From: Sthenelais limicola
Lineage: Eukaryota; Annelida; Polychaeta; Phyllodocida; Sigalionidae
Assembly: GCA_942159475.1 (NCBI GenBank)
Contig: OW804100.1
Location: forward strand, 9,750,127-9,814,126
Reading direction: 5' to 3'
DNA length: 64,000 nt
Both the position numbers and the translations under genes were made by a program. How positions within the stretch are numbered: the first letter of the stretch is position 1; each line of letters opens with the position of its first letter. Positions 51,516 to 64,000 of this stretch are shown in pieces. Below the pieces are notes generated by a model. That model did not search any database. It worked only from the letters and a program-made list of their open reading frames with translations, and was not told where the DNA came from.

Positions 51516-54500
51516 GTGACGGAAGATTTCGAGAACTCGCTATCATTTAGCATTGCTTAGATCCAGAATGAATGTGGAATACATCAATCACATGAACTCA
51601 AATTTCCTAGTATAATTAAATAGATATAATTGTACCATTAGACCGTTAGCACATTATTGTCTCTTGCCTGGTACACGTGGGAGGTAATGTTGAAGGGCTT
51701 TGGCAGCTCACCCTTCTTATATGCTTTAAACACTCCCTTATCTTACTCTTCACTACAATCGTGATGAAGAGTTTTCAGGTGATGTGGGTCAGTTGTATAT
51801 CAAAAGCGTACCTGTGAGGTTGGCTGGTTTATATTACTTTAGCATACAGAAGTATGATAACTTAACTTGTAACTCTACATTGTCCATCCTCAGAAGTCTC
51901 AGCTCGCGAATATAAGATTCTTCAGATGTAGTTACCAGTGTTATTATGGATATAATTCACAATTATTTTGACTGAATGTGACTAATTGTGAACGGTAATT
52001 ATGTTCCCTCAAAACACATTTCAGTATTTTATTGCCTGTAATGAACATTCCTCCATGGGGTTCTGTCATGTTGGTCTCTTTCCCTTTAGACAATACCTCC
52101 TCTATCTATAACTATGCTCGAGTGCGAATAGTAGCATTCCAATTTCATTTTGGCAAGAAATTATATACTACTATAATATTATAGTATTAGATTTAGACAT
52201 TCGGTACCGTTGGATAGGATTGATAACGATAAAGACAAAGATAATGATACCGGTAATTCATTTCGTGACACGATTAAGTATAGTTGATTTTTCTTTTGGC
52301 CTTTATTTTTAAGACGGTACTATTTGAAAAGTATGGATACTTTTCCGGGAGGTACAACTAATACAACCTTCAGAAGAAAGTGCCGTTCATTTATGAAGAA
52401 ATAATATTATATGTTCCATCACATACGTGAATATTGGAATGGGAGAAGGCTAGTTCTAAATCTGATTGATAGGAAGAACTGGTGGCGTAGAATCATAGGG
52501 GGAATCTGCCCTTATGTCGGATTGGTCCTCTAATCTCCACCCCGGTGCCACTCAATGGAATCCCACTTTTCCTGGCATCCACTGGCTATTGATAGTTTCC
52601 TGATACGCCGCAAGACGGCGGGCATCAATCACCTGGAGGAGGTGCAGTACCACTACCTCCATATCCGAGAAAAAGGCGGCACTGGAGGGACCCTGGAGGC
52701 GGGACATCAGATGCTCTTCCAGGGTGTTAGGGCTTGTGGGAAGGAAGGTAAATCGACCTCCGGGTTCTAGGATCTATACTTTACCATGACAACAGTTCCA
52801 AAATGCTTCATTGCTCTATGTTGAGAGCAGGGCGCCTGAGATCCGATGATGGAGGTCAGAGGTATCTATCCTATGTGTATTGCTTTATTTTTATCTAAAG
52901 AGGTTCGACATTCCCTATGGTTCCCTATTTATCCGGCATTCAAGTACTGATAAAATGCATTAGTTTGTTAATTCCTTTGGTGAAACCAATTATTTTAATT
53001 GATGCACATAGACATGGTGAGAGTAATTAAATGTGGCCCAGACATCCTTCGTCTCACATATAGGAACCTATATTCAAATTAATTGCTCCTAGGGTTTTTT
53101 GAAATCCTTAAATGACAATATGTGGCTATCATTTACATTTGCTGAGGTCCCTTTCCTATGCTAAATGCGAAACTCTTTCACATCACACAGACCATGACGC
53201 AGATGTAAAGATGTTATCGCTAATAAATATTGTTTAATATATAACTGCTTAACGAACTCTCATCGTATTATCTATGATACTTCTTATCTATCATAACGAA
53301 CTCACAGAAAGGGGGTCAATGTGTTAGGCTAGACGTTGCCACAGTGTTTTACTCCTGAGAGTGATACACATAATCCATCATTCTGGCAGGGCAAAAACAG
53401 AACTTGTTGCGATCGTTATAGGAATTCACCTGGAATTCAGACGAGCCAGAAGTAGGTTGGATTTAGGGACCATGTGTTGTTTGCTGGGCCACTCTACAGA
53501 TTTATTCCTTGTTAAACTGTTCTCATCCAAATGCAGGGGAGTGGATGAGCCCTCTGATCCAGTATGACCCCAAAGGGGAAGTACATTGTGTAGGCCATAT
53601 GGGATGTGGAGAAGAAGAATAGGTTGTAATAAAGGTCAGCTGTTTAGTCCAGCCAAAGCTGCTATAGACGCACACCAGAAGATATAACAATCTTTTCACA
53701 GCCTCTCAATAATCCACAGAGAACACCACAAAGTGACAAGTAATAGCTAGACAGTGGGACTTTAGGAAAGAGAGAAAAGAAAGACTGCGTGGCTAAGGTA
53801 TCAAAACGCAACAGAGAAAAATATGATGCTCCATTTTTATCCCTAGCGTATCATGACTGCAGAATTTGAGAAATTGCTAGTTGGTGAATAATATATGGTC
53901 TGCATTAGGAAAAGTGAGGAAGACTTCTATATTTTTCTCGAATAGAATTTCTAATAAACGATAATAAATGCTTGGGAGTATATTCTCCCAGCACGATACT
54001 GACATGTTAGGCCAGAGTTTCTTACCTTGAAGTGTTCCTTGGATTACATGCTTAACAGCGCTGAGAATGGCCTAAATAAACGGGAGGCAACTTCTCTGTG
54101 TAGCCCGAGTGTATACCTATACATTAGAGCATGGCGTTACATGTCTATATTGTAAAAAGTGTCAAACCATTCACTTTGTGCTTCAGAATGTTTCGAATTA
54201 TTATCAATTACTTTTAATAGCAGTGACTGTTTATTAAAAGAAGCGGATGTTAGAATTTGCTGTAAAACCAATGAATAATTGGTCTATGATGCCAGATTCC
54301 CGTTTAGTGCCCCTTCTCCCACCAACATCTCTGGGGCTACAACTGTAATGGCGGACAAAAATGCATTTGCACTAAGTATATACACTAAGATTGTCAGCAT
54401 TCATTTATGGGGTTCCAGTTACCCTGAATTCCGTACATCACGCTTATGTATATTTGATGCCATTTTCTCATTTCGCTTTTTAATACAGTGGCATCATATG

Positions 54501-57500
54501 TCGCATTTAGACATACTTTTGGAGACACAAATATGTAAAATACTTGAGCTGCTCTAGTCTCGGACCTCTCGAGGCGAAAACAAAATGGTTTTATTTAGAT
54601 GTATCATGAAACTACCCCACAAGTAACATCTTTTTTTGCTTACTACCTGGTAATCCAATCAACAATCATGACTCACCTGCTTCTTGACTTCTACTCAGAC
54701 CGATTCTGACAAGTACAAGTCCCTCTTGACGTGAAATAAGGTTAGGGAAACCAAGGATTCTCTTTTCCTGCCTGACTCGTATTACATAGTTTCTACACGG
54801 TATAAGGGAGCGCTACGTCTACACGCGCATGCTTTATATTCATGTCTCAACCTCAGGTTTAACAATATAATGCTGACGATTCCCTTAGTAAATTACGATT
54901 CAGACTTCCATCTAAAAATGGACCTTTCTAACTCCCCCTAATGTGCTTTTCCATTTATTTTATGAGAGTGTATACATACCGATACAGCCAGGTGGGGCAA
55001 ATGAGTGGCAGTTGTGGTGGCAAGGAGAGCCTCTCGCTACATTTACACCCAATACTTCATCAAACTCTTCTAATGTTTTTTCCCCGACGACAGAGACTCT
55101 GTAGGCCATTTTTATTGCAGTCTGTCGTAAATCTGCAAAGCCATTGCTCGTATATCAGTCTGGCATATATGCCAACCTTTAATGCATACCCATACTAATA
55201 TTAGACACAGGCCTATTACTGTCCAGTCTTGATGGTGAAATTGTGATGAAGAATCTTTCCATGCAAGCATCCGAGCATAGTATGCTAGAATGCTCGGTAG
55301 ACACTATAGAAGAGGTAAATTTGCTCTATTATTTAGAGTGTTGTAGACATGGAGGTGCTGAAATGTGTATGTAAGCCTACCAGAGTCGTGCCTGTTCTTG
55401 CTAGTCAAGGCTGGCATCCCTGCTTTATCAAAAGGGAAGACATATTTGAATTTCAGTCACGCGGACACGAATGTGTCTCAATACCATCAGAGCATAAATC
55501 AATAAGTTGATGTACACACGAGGAGCTGTTTAAATCGCACTGCTACAAAGAGGGCCGCGCAAACTCAGCACGAGCACGAGCTTCTCAATCTTGAATGTAT
55601 TTACATTTGAAAGCTTGACGGAATGGGGCGGTGTTTGACGGTGAGTTTTGACCTCGTTACCGAGGAGAGAACTGCAGAATTCTTTCACTGGAACTCTGCC
55701 AAACGCTTGTCATCCAGGAATTCCTGGCTGATCGTTTTGGGTTGTACCGACCAAATTTCCACTCAATGCAGAGTCATGTTTCACGATTTTCTCTACAACG
55801 ATTTATCACCAGGAAAACGTCAGAGTGGACGGAGACTTCCCATTGGCCCTGCTTAGTGGATTACAGTCGATCAATTTGGCAAAAAGCCCAATACCCATTT
55901 TTACAATTGCAAAATTCCATAATCGATTTGCCAAATCTGAGCAGTTCAAATCCAGGGATGTTAACGATGATCATTAATTGTGCTCCACATCAGAAACTCT
56001 TCTTCATCCATGACAATCAGATTTCGAAGTCATGTTGCATCGATTCAGTTCTAAAACACTTTCTATCAGCAGGTGTTCCAAATTCAAGACTTTTAGTATT
56101 CCTGAACTCTATTGTGCCCCTACAAAGAAACCCATCCCAATCTGGAAATATATCATAATATTCAAAATATATAAAGAAGTTCGAACTTTTAAAGTTCTTT
56201 CATTTTTTTTATTGTCAGCTATATCGTAAAATGAATCGCAAGAACATATTTTCTCCATTCGGAAAAGATCAAGTCAAGACGATACCTAATGGATGATAGA
56301 AGAGTTGGAGAGATTTAGCCCTCGGCTGAAATCTTTGCCGTGGCTAATCTTGCGAGAGCAAACCTTTTTCCACCTCCATTAGAGATTACTGGTCCAATTT
56401 GGTTGATTAGTGAAAGAAGGAAACACAATATGTGGTATTGCCGATCCGTCAATACATAAAACAGATCTTTGACACATATTTTAGTCCGTGGACAGCAAAT
56501 TAATGAGTAGAATATATACTGCTCTGCTTTCATGCACTCGGTAAGTGAGTAACACAGACAGAGAAATATGTTGCTCCTGTGTCATTCTATAAACAATTAT
56601 TTTATGTTTCTGAAAATGTGATTTGCTATGAATTGGGAGAACTTTTGGTGTATTACCTTTCCCAGTATAAGGCTGGTTAGCCATAGTTATAGTGTGTCAC
56701 CTATTGCAATCTTTTTATCATACAAACTCTGGTTATTTTAGTGAACATATTATCGATTATTGGATGGTATTCAATGGATGAAGAGAAGTAGTCTTAAAGT
56801 GAGATTTAGATTTGAATGGTATTCAATGCTGTATTGGAGATGGGCTTAATACTACACGTTATCTTTGTTTGTAGTTTTAGCCACGTTTTAATTAGCTCAT
56901 TCGAGCAGATAAAGAGCTTATTATCCATTTCCTTCATTGACAATTCAGTGATATCTATCTGCAAAATACAGGAAAGGCTGTACCGTAAATAGCTTTACAG
57001 GAACTCGTTATTGAACCGCTTGACAATTTTACAAAAAGAAATGTTTGTCGTTTCCTTAGCCCTCGGAAATATCCTCAGCAGGATGGAATAATTCTCGATT
57101 TCGGTCGGTTTTGTTGGCACTTAAGCACCTTTTCCATCCCATATATCTCGAATTTTCTCTTGCCTCGACTTCTTATCCTTTTCCCGTCCTCTGAGTCTTT
57201 ATTGTACAATAATCTTTTGCTATTTTGGGGAGCAAAATGCCAAATGGTTACTGCTAGATTCCCTCTAATTCCCGCCTTGAGTGCGACGTTTAAGGTATAT
57301 ATGGCAGTCTCCCCGTGATCAAAAGTATTTTATCCTCCACAAGTGTTTAAGATATCGGTGTATGGGCCAGTAAACTTTGAAAAGGGATGCTTGAGCCGAG
57401 GCATCTACGTTGCGAGTGAAGCTAGCACCTTTGATTTGATTTTACTGCGATTGGTTCTAATCCAGAGACTTGCACTCACTCAATTCCTTTCATGACCACT

Positions 57501-59400
57501 TTCATGATAGCATTTAAAGCTCATGCTATTTATCTTAATTCGTGGCGGTGTTGTCTCATTTTATCCTGACACAAAGTCTTTCTTCCTGCCAGGCTATCTT
57601 TTCTCAGCAAACACTTATGCGATAGATAGAGTATCGATGTCCCTTGTCTTTGAATCTGTTATTTCCTTTCACCTACTGTCCATCCTTTCTATATATATTT
57701 ATTTAATCATTCCAACGCTGGGTGTTTATTGGCTCAATATAAAGCATATCCTTTTTTACCTCCAAACTCTCACCCCCCTCATAATGCGAAAGGGCATTTG
57801 AAACTAATTTGAAATGAAATAAAACTGCCAAAACAAACTAAAAGTCAGACCCAATTCCTCTTCGCAATGGCGTGACGATTAGATAAATACACAATATACG
57901 CGGGCCCATCTGGGGCGGTGGATGTTGTAGTCATTATTACACGATGCGTCGGTTTTGTTTTACCACAGCAAGAATTGATATCATTTAATTCAACATGAGA
58001 GTCAATGCTATAGATACGTGTAATGGTTGCTTGAACACCTGACTCATTCGAAAGAGGTCATCAACAATTGAAAATAGCAGACCTACCGATGTCTATGTAC
58101 GTTTTCACGAGGCATCGCTCAAGCTAGTGTAAGCGCACTGCACGAAAGTGGGTCGATACACTAAGAGAAAGGTCTTAGCCACGCGCTGATATTACCTTAT
58201 GACTCACGCATAAACATGAATATTGATTATTTCCATCTATCATTCTTTATATTTGTTGAAGTAAGTATGTGCGCACGCATTTTTACCTGAAGTTAAAGTC
58301 ATATTAATTATCCTTCGAATGATTGATGGAAATTGTATCGTAGCTGGTGATTAAATATCAATGCCTTATGCCAGCTACTGCCTCTGATTACTTCACATTA
58401 AATCAAGGCATCGATCACCCCGGCATGGCTGGGTCCATCCCCCGATACCTATCCTATACATCAGAATTCATCCTCGTCAAACATTAACCTTATTGTTTTG
58501 CAACTTCATTGGAGCACAAAAGAGGGCTCGGAATTATACGATCAGCTTCTTTCTGACGATCCTATTTATAGTCCATATTCGACTGTTTGATGATCCGACT
58601 GTATACGAGATCGTAGCAATATATTAATAACGCATTTATTCTTTTCATGTTTGCACTGATAGAATACGGTTATAGATAATGTGGGCTGATTATAAAAAGA
58701 TCCCAGGGAGAAAGGATCCACCACGACATAATAGAAGTCTTTGAATGGTTGAATTACTATAGATTTTGTCATCCATTGAGGAACAGAGGACGGCTGACTT
58801 TGTTCACCTGAATATCTCCAGAAGAGCTTATTATTCTTGGAGCCCCTGGATAGGACGAGATAAGATGTTCAAATATACAACGCAACATAGAATCCCGTCT
58901 GGTCGGAGTTTTTCCCAATGGTAATAATCTGTTGGTACATTACAGTTTGTTGAAAAGCGTGTTGATTTCCATTCCAATTGCAGGGTGGGCGGGCCAAAAA
59001 TGTCAGTATTAAATCATTGCCTTGAATAAAAATCATTCATAACTAGGAGTGTGTTTATATTCGGTGTATATTAGTACGCCATTTTTAAAACATTTTCATA
59101 AATATATTGCCAACTTATAAGAATATTAACTGTGGGAATTGTATATTCTACTCACAGTAGCCTATAATTGGATAAATATACAAGGGCTGTAATAGAATAC
59201 CATGTTTCCCTTTGGTGCAGTGCAGTGCTTTTTTCCAACCTTGATACCCTCTTTCCGTCATCGTGGAGCAAGGCTGAGGAAACCTAGCCAGCTCATTCCA
59301 AGGGTGACATACCTGGCGAGATAAGCAATTAGGAGTTATCTTAAAGCTATTTGCTTGTGATCAGTGCGCGGGAACATGTGCTAGAACACTGTCCTGCCGC

Positions 59401-59510
59401 TAACGTCACGTTTTTATTAGGTCTGGTCCTCCATCCAGGCCAGGAATGACACATGTTGAGAGACCCTCTCAAGGGTGAGTCAAAGACTCAAAGACTACAG
59501 GTGAGTCAGG
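59401..59510. promoter_or_regulatory. Two perfect AP-1 sites with an upstream CRE-like site
   Basis: TGAGTCA occurs at 59476-59482 and 59502-59508, 26 bp apart, and TAACGTCACG at 59401-59410 holds a CRE half-site. The AP-1 copies sit in a small direct repeat (GTGAGTCA twice). The cluster lies about 0.6 kb before the candidate 15-bp exon. An activity-responsive enhancer is possible. Confidence 0.3.
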
Positions 59511-60108
59511 TGCTACATATATGATTAAAACTCCTCCAGATTATCACATATAGAAGTGGTTGTTACCATCTATTGATTGTTTCGGCAGAAATGATACACT
59601 TGGAATAACTGCTCATCATAAAGAGTTGATAATCATCTGTGCACATACTGAGGGAGGGCAGACGTGAGGGCGTCCAGCTAGGGAGAAACCATCATACATA
59701 CCCAGGTGTGTCTTATTTATGCACTTTTGGACAGCGAATATGAATGTATAACACAACATGACATGTGTAATCCTGGGAGCAGGTTCGATGCTCAGCATCC
59801 ACCTAGACGATAATGTTTACTGGTGGAGGTTTAGATGGGAACTGACTTATACCGGCCACATAAACCTCCTGTTGTAGCAAGGTAGGCAGGTGTAGTTAAC
59901 AAACCACCATTCCATGCATTGGCCAATATTATGTAGTATCTGCCTGTGGCTATTGATAAAATACATCTTTGCCAGACTGTATTATTCATGATGCATGCTT
60001 TTTCTGAAGAGATGTAAGTAACACGTATATTTGTGATAAAACCCGACTAGCTGCAAAGGATTAGTGTAGTGCTCCCTTGCGATGGAACCATGCACCTTTG
60101 CTTTTCAG

Positions 60109-60123
60109 TTATTGAAGATGGCT
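60109..60123 (+). CDS. Candidate 15-bp microexon, phase 1-1 (VIEDG)
   Basis: A strong acceptor (CACCTTTGCTTTTCAG) and a perfect GTGAGT donor (60124) lie 15 bp apart. With the G carried by the previous exon it reads V-I-E-D-G and leaves one T, so it starts and ends in phase 1 like the 63- and 21-bp exons. It adds five residues in the same acidic style. Two TGC trinucleotides (60091-60093 and 60099-60101) stand in the tract, as at SRRM4-dependent neural microexons. Reading through the donor meets a TAG at once. It is too short to prove from sequence; the match of phase, splice strength and composition is the case for it. Confidence 0.45.
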
Positions 60124-63100
60124 GTGAGTAGGGTTGGCTGTCGGCTTAATTTAAGAATTTGCCTGGGTTAGTCTGAGATAATCTAGATCTGGACAACAGA
60201 CACCCTAGCGGGGGTGTATCCATATTACATTTAACGGGGCTTCAAAGGATGGCTTAGGTGTTAGAGCCTTTATAAGTTCTAGGTCGCACCACTCTTTCGT
60301 CAGCCACTATCTATCCACGAGGCTACTGCTTGGGCGGCGGTGTCCGTAGATGACAATATAGATCATGTACAGAGTGTTTTTCACACCTCGCCCTACCTTT
60401 CAGCCCGACATGGCCTGCTATACTGCCGAGATAAGACCAAAGGGGAGGAAATGAATTAAAACCAAAGATAATTAATTTCGCGGTCGGTTTTTAACCCTTG
60501 GGACATGAGTTGGCCATAATTTGTGATTAATCCGGGAGGTACCTTCGCTTATAATTCAATTAGTTCCCTGGTGATTGATTTTGCCAACAATAAATGAGAC
60601 GTTTTATGTTATGTACTGCGTATATGATTATCATACTTTCGTAAAGTTATACACCGGTAGCCGTTATTGCTAAAAGTTCCATATTATCAATGACTTCGCA
60701 AGACACTGTACAGTATTTGAGACTTAACTGAAAAATAATCCTGATTCTCCCAAGTCGTCAACAGATCCACACATGTCTTTAGATGATGTGCCTTTTATGG
60801 TTGCACATCTCAGTATCACAGAACAAGAAGGGGCAAAATTAACAAACATCTATAATTATGACAATTGCATTAATATTTCATGGGTCAAATTTGTGCATCC
60901 TCTTTTGCTGTTTATCGTCTATAGGGAGGTGCAAACTGTTAACTATATATCATCAGCGGATGGCAAATATGTCCACATGTTTTGGATTGAACATCCACAT
61001 ATACTTCAAATGTTTCAATTGTGTTTATTATGTTGAAAGCAGATACATAATAATATCAGTCTTGCAATGCAAAACAGATTCTCGTATTCATTTTAAAGCG
61101 TATGAGATCGCCGAAATGATCCTGTCTAATGTTATGGGAAGGGGGACAAAATACCGCCCCCCACCCCTCACCCTCATAAAAAGAAAAAAAGCTTGTGACG
61201 TAAAGATTTTACGGGATGCAACTCAGTGGATATTATCACACGTGGCACCATGCCCTTCACAGACCCTGGCTCGGCGGGTCTGTGTCTTGCGCAATGAAAA
61301 TAATTGATGACCCTTGAGGCTCCTGGATTGAGTTATTAACAATAGCTTAGTTCCTTTTTTCAACGTAGAATTGCAAGATATATGAACCCAAGTTACGACC
61401 CACATGCATAAGAGGTATCTCTTTGATTGATCGGCTGAACACGGTTTAAATTGGCTACAGGAGGGTAGACACCAGCTGTATGCCGCATTATAATACCAAT
61501 GTGAAGTAGAGTGAACTGTACACTATTTAAAAAGAAGAAACCACAAAGGATTCCCGAATGTCACTCATTTACTATTGATATTCGATGAAGCACGTGGCCT
61601 TTTATCAATATACATGTATACAAAATAGTAGCAAATAGTTAGTAAACCAAATAGTAGCTAATGGTTCCTAATGCACGTCCACTGTGGCATACGTTTGTTC
61701 CTGCTATTGCCCGTATTTGCAATACGAGTACTTTTGACATTTGTAAAGAAAGTAAACAAAAAAACAATGTAAATATCTCGATTTTAATCCACAATTTAAA
61801 GCTCTGACAACTCTCTAGTTCCACCTGATCGTCGTTGAAATGGGGTGCCAACGGCCCCTATTGTTTCACTCCTGGATTTAAAATACATGTATATGCATCT
61901 ATTCCTCTAAATAGTTCACACAGGCTTGACTATAGGATAAAGTCCTCGAAGATGTATTTCAAATAGACATGGGGCCTGATCTCTATCTACCCATCTAGTA
62001 ATAGTACCAGTATACTTATTTTCCTTATCCGTTATCACCTGGTGGATTATCGCACTTCCCTTAGGCATATACGAGCATTCCCACTTCTCCTACCAAAGTT
62101 ATCCCACATGTACCCAATAACACGACCCTAAACTTCGTATCATGGCCCACGGATGAGATATATAGACCTTCCTCACCCTTCTTGACTCCAGCAAATATGT
62201 GTTATGCTTTGTGCTATCATAGAAAAAAGTACACGTGGAGTCAGGTTCGGATGCATAGGTACCATAGTAATGTTAACAGATGCCTCTACCCCCTGCCTTT
62301 ATAAGTGGATGACTTCTGGTCAAGTACAATCCTTGTTGCAACTTGTTTGTGCTCCGAGATTTCTTACTACAGCATAATGGAAAGATGCTGTGAATTAAAG
62401 GTCTTATTGAGGCTCAATGTGAAAAGGCTGCGTATATAGAAGCATTCTAAATCGCCTTCGACTGATGCTTTGTGTGCAACATTTTTGTCGTAAGGGAAGC
62501 AACATTAGAAGATGGGAGTACACATGTGTGTACCGAAACACCCGAACAGATGTTGCGCATCCTAGAAAGATTTTTTTAAAAGATGATGAACATGCCCATC
62601 TACTCCCAAAGATACCTGTATGATACAAGAACATGCTATCAGTAGCTTCACTGATAGAGTTGAACCAGGCGTTATTGCACTATAAATAACCAGTGTATGA
62701 ATTTAGTGTATCACACCCCATGAAAACTCGCCAGGTAGCGGTACTAAATGATACAAGTGGGGTCGAATAGACTAATATACTCCAAAACATTGTAACACCG
62801 TGGCCACCATTGCTTACATATGTGGTGATAAAATATAGATGCCCGGGTCATGAAGTTCCCCACAGGATGCAGACTTACAAATCTATTCGAAACCCAGCCC
62901 TTTGATGATGAGGGGTAATGACATATTTATTTTTACTGGAATACTTTCCACCTTTCCTCCTACTTTCCAGGTTGTACCGGTATCATTAGATCGGTTCCAA
63001 ACAATATGCTTCCATGGACGTCTTAAACAATAACTTGGCCAAGGCGCAACAATGCTATTAAAACAAATCTCTGGTCCACCCTATTTCCACCATGCCCTTA

Positions 63101-64000
63101 TACTACCACAGAAAATGCTAATTTAATCCATTCCATTAACTGTGCAAATGGAAATGCCATAAGATCAAAATTAAAACACTGGCATTCCTTGGAATTCCTG
63201 CACAGACCTTAGTAATACGATGCCAAAGTGAAGTTTCTGTTACCCTCCACAACAGTCTCCAAAGCAACCGCTGTTAGAACGTCAGGCCTTGTGGATTTTA
63301 CCATGGATATGTCATTCTATGTGACACAGTGGATTTAGACGGATTAGACGCTGTGCTGAGAGTGTAAAGAAATAATTGCAAGGCAGTGAAAGGTGTTAAT
63401 AGGTGTGCTGACACCGAGCGGGGGATGTAGTGCAGATACAGCTACATACATGTTACAAGGATTAACAACAATCCATACAAGGTACTTGCCTGCCACCGGA
63501 TCTCCTACATTCGAGCTCAAACTTTGAACGCCAAACGTACTGTATACTTCCGTGACAGTTTTTGCTTTGCTATCCTGCATGTTGCCGCTGGCTTAGCCAT
63601 ATGTTTGAGTCTTGACTTTCCTACAATGTTAAATTGATGAATATTGTATGGAGGAAGCGTCATGTCGCACCTTCAAAGGTCAACGTTGGTGCGAGATAGG
63701 AAGACAAACGAATAGCGACGAGCAAGCAGAAGAACCACCTATGCATGCCATCAAATAATGGATGCAGTATAAATCTCTGCTGAGTATTCTGAAGGTTAAC
63801 ATTTGATTCAGGATCCAATTCGATTCAGGGTATAACTCTAATCAACTGTTGATAAATCACCTGAAGTCTGATAAACTTTATTAGATCGTGTGATTCACCA
63901 AATTACAGTAGATTTTTCAATCAACCACAGAACAAGAGAGTATCTCAAGGTCCGTGATTCAACAAACCGGACATCGCCAAACGCACAACATTTTTGATAA
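60124..64000 (+). other. Presumed intron downstream of the candidate 15-bp exon
   Basis: It starts with GTGAGT if the 15-bp exon is real. A very strong 3' splice site (CTTTCCTCCTACTTTCCAG) ends at 62970, but the following frame in phase 1 reaches a stop after about 18 codons with no good donor, so no exon is called. A 149-codon open frame at 60858-61307 resembles no protein. I see nothing else in this stretch except a small hairpin. Confidence 0.4.
61258..61284. repeat. Perfect 9-bp hairpin
   Basis: CACAGACCC and GGGTCTGTG are exact reverse complements around a 9-nt loop. It is GC-rich and would be stable in RNA. There is no U run after it and no context suggesting a terminator. Confidence 0.7.

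Larger units (their letters stand above)
49228..60108 (+). other. Intron (about 10.9 kb) between the 21-bp exon and the candidate 15-bp exon
   Basis: It starts with GTATGT and ends with TTTGCTTTTCAG. I found no other in-phase exon with good sites at both ends. Motif clusters near 49.4, 50.4, 51.5 and 59.4-59.5 kb are listed separately. A GC-richer patch near 52550-52760 has a 71-codon open frame without a recognisable domain. Elsewhere I see ordinary AT-rich intron. Confidence 0.55.

Noticed and set aside
54026..54060. Minus-strand 35-bp segment between an acceptor (GGCCATTCTCAG) and donor (CAAG/GTAAGA), open in one frame.
   Set aside because: Too short to judge, no neighbouring minus-strand exon found, and the length is not a multiple of three.
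54168..54270. Acceptor-like CACTTTGTGCTTCAG followed by a phase-1 open frame of about 30 codons with several cysteines.
   Set aside because: The cysteine spacing fits no finger, and there is no good donor before the stop.
55742..56158. 138-codon open frame on +, overlapping two others.
   Set aside because: Overlapping frames of similar length and a random-looking translation point to low stop density rather than coding.
59421..59474. 54-bp segment between TTTTTATTAG and a GTGAGT donor on +.
   Set aside because: In phase 1 it stops within ten codons and the acceptor tract is short. The GTGAGT is better explained as part of the AP-1 motif repeat.
60858..61307. Longest open frame in the window, 149 codons on +.
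   Set aside because: No recognisable domain and random-looking residue order. It overlaps another open frame and lies where chance frames of this length are plausible.

Overview
The window looks like animal (metazoan) nuclear DNA: a long, mostly intronic stretch of one large gene on the + strand. It is AT-rich by eye. It has no long open reading frames (the longest runs are about 140-150 codons and resemble no protein I know) and no bacterial-style gene packing, ribosome binding sites, rRNA, tRNA or CRISPR array. It does contain mono- and di-nucleotide tracts, a degenerate transposon-like element with inverted ends, and exons with consensus splice sites. I cannot name the species. Long introns and many enhancer-like blocks fit a vertebrate or another large-genome deuterostome. 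The inverted-repeat element at about 30.0-30.7 kb reminds me of frog MITE families, but this is only an impression.

The one gene I can support has an exon at 13984-14182 encoding a matrin/U1-type C2H2 zinc finger (C-x2-C-x12-H-x5-H) of the ZNF385/ZMAT3/JAZ kind, a class that often binds double-stranded RNA. It is followed by three small exons at 36702-36764 (63 bp), 49207-49227 (21 bp) and 60109-60123 (15 bp). All three begin and end in phase 1, matching the phase-1 end of the finger exon, so each could be included or skipped without changing frame. Together they encode a Ser/Glu/Asp/Gln/Asn/Gly-rich linker after the finger. Each has one or more UGC trinucleotides in or near the tract before its 3' splice site, the arrangement known for SRRM4/nSR100-dependent neural microexons. 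The introns would be about 22.5, 12.4 and 10.9 kb. The 5' end and the rest of the gene lie outside the window or were not recognised.

Layout: 1-13983, upstream sequence, probably intron, with an enhancer-like block near 6.7-7.2 kb and a hairpin at 3.5 kb. 13984-14182, zinc-finger exon. 14183-36701, intron with a possible frame-breaking exon at 14622-14690, several enhancer-like blocks and the MITE-like element. 36702-36764, exon. 36765-49206, intron with an RFX/CCAAT motif cluster, a long palindrome and a GC-rich block. 49207-49227, microexon. 49228-60108, intron with RFX, nuclear-receptor, E-box and AP-1 motif clusters. 60109-60123, candidate microexon. 60124-64000, further presumed intron. 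Calls of regulatory blocks rest on motif content and texture read by eye and have low confidence.
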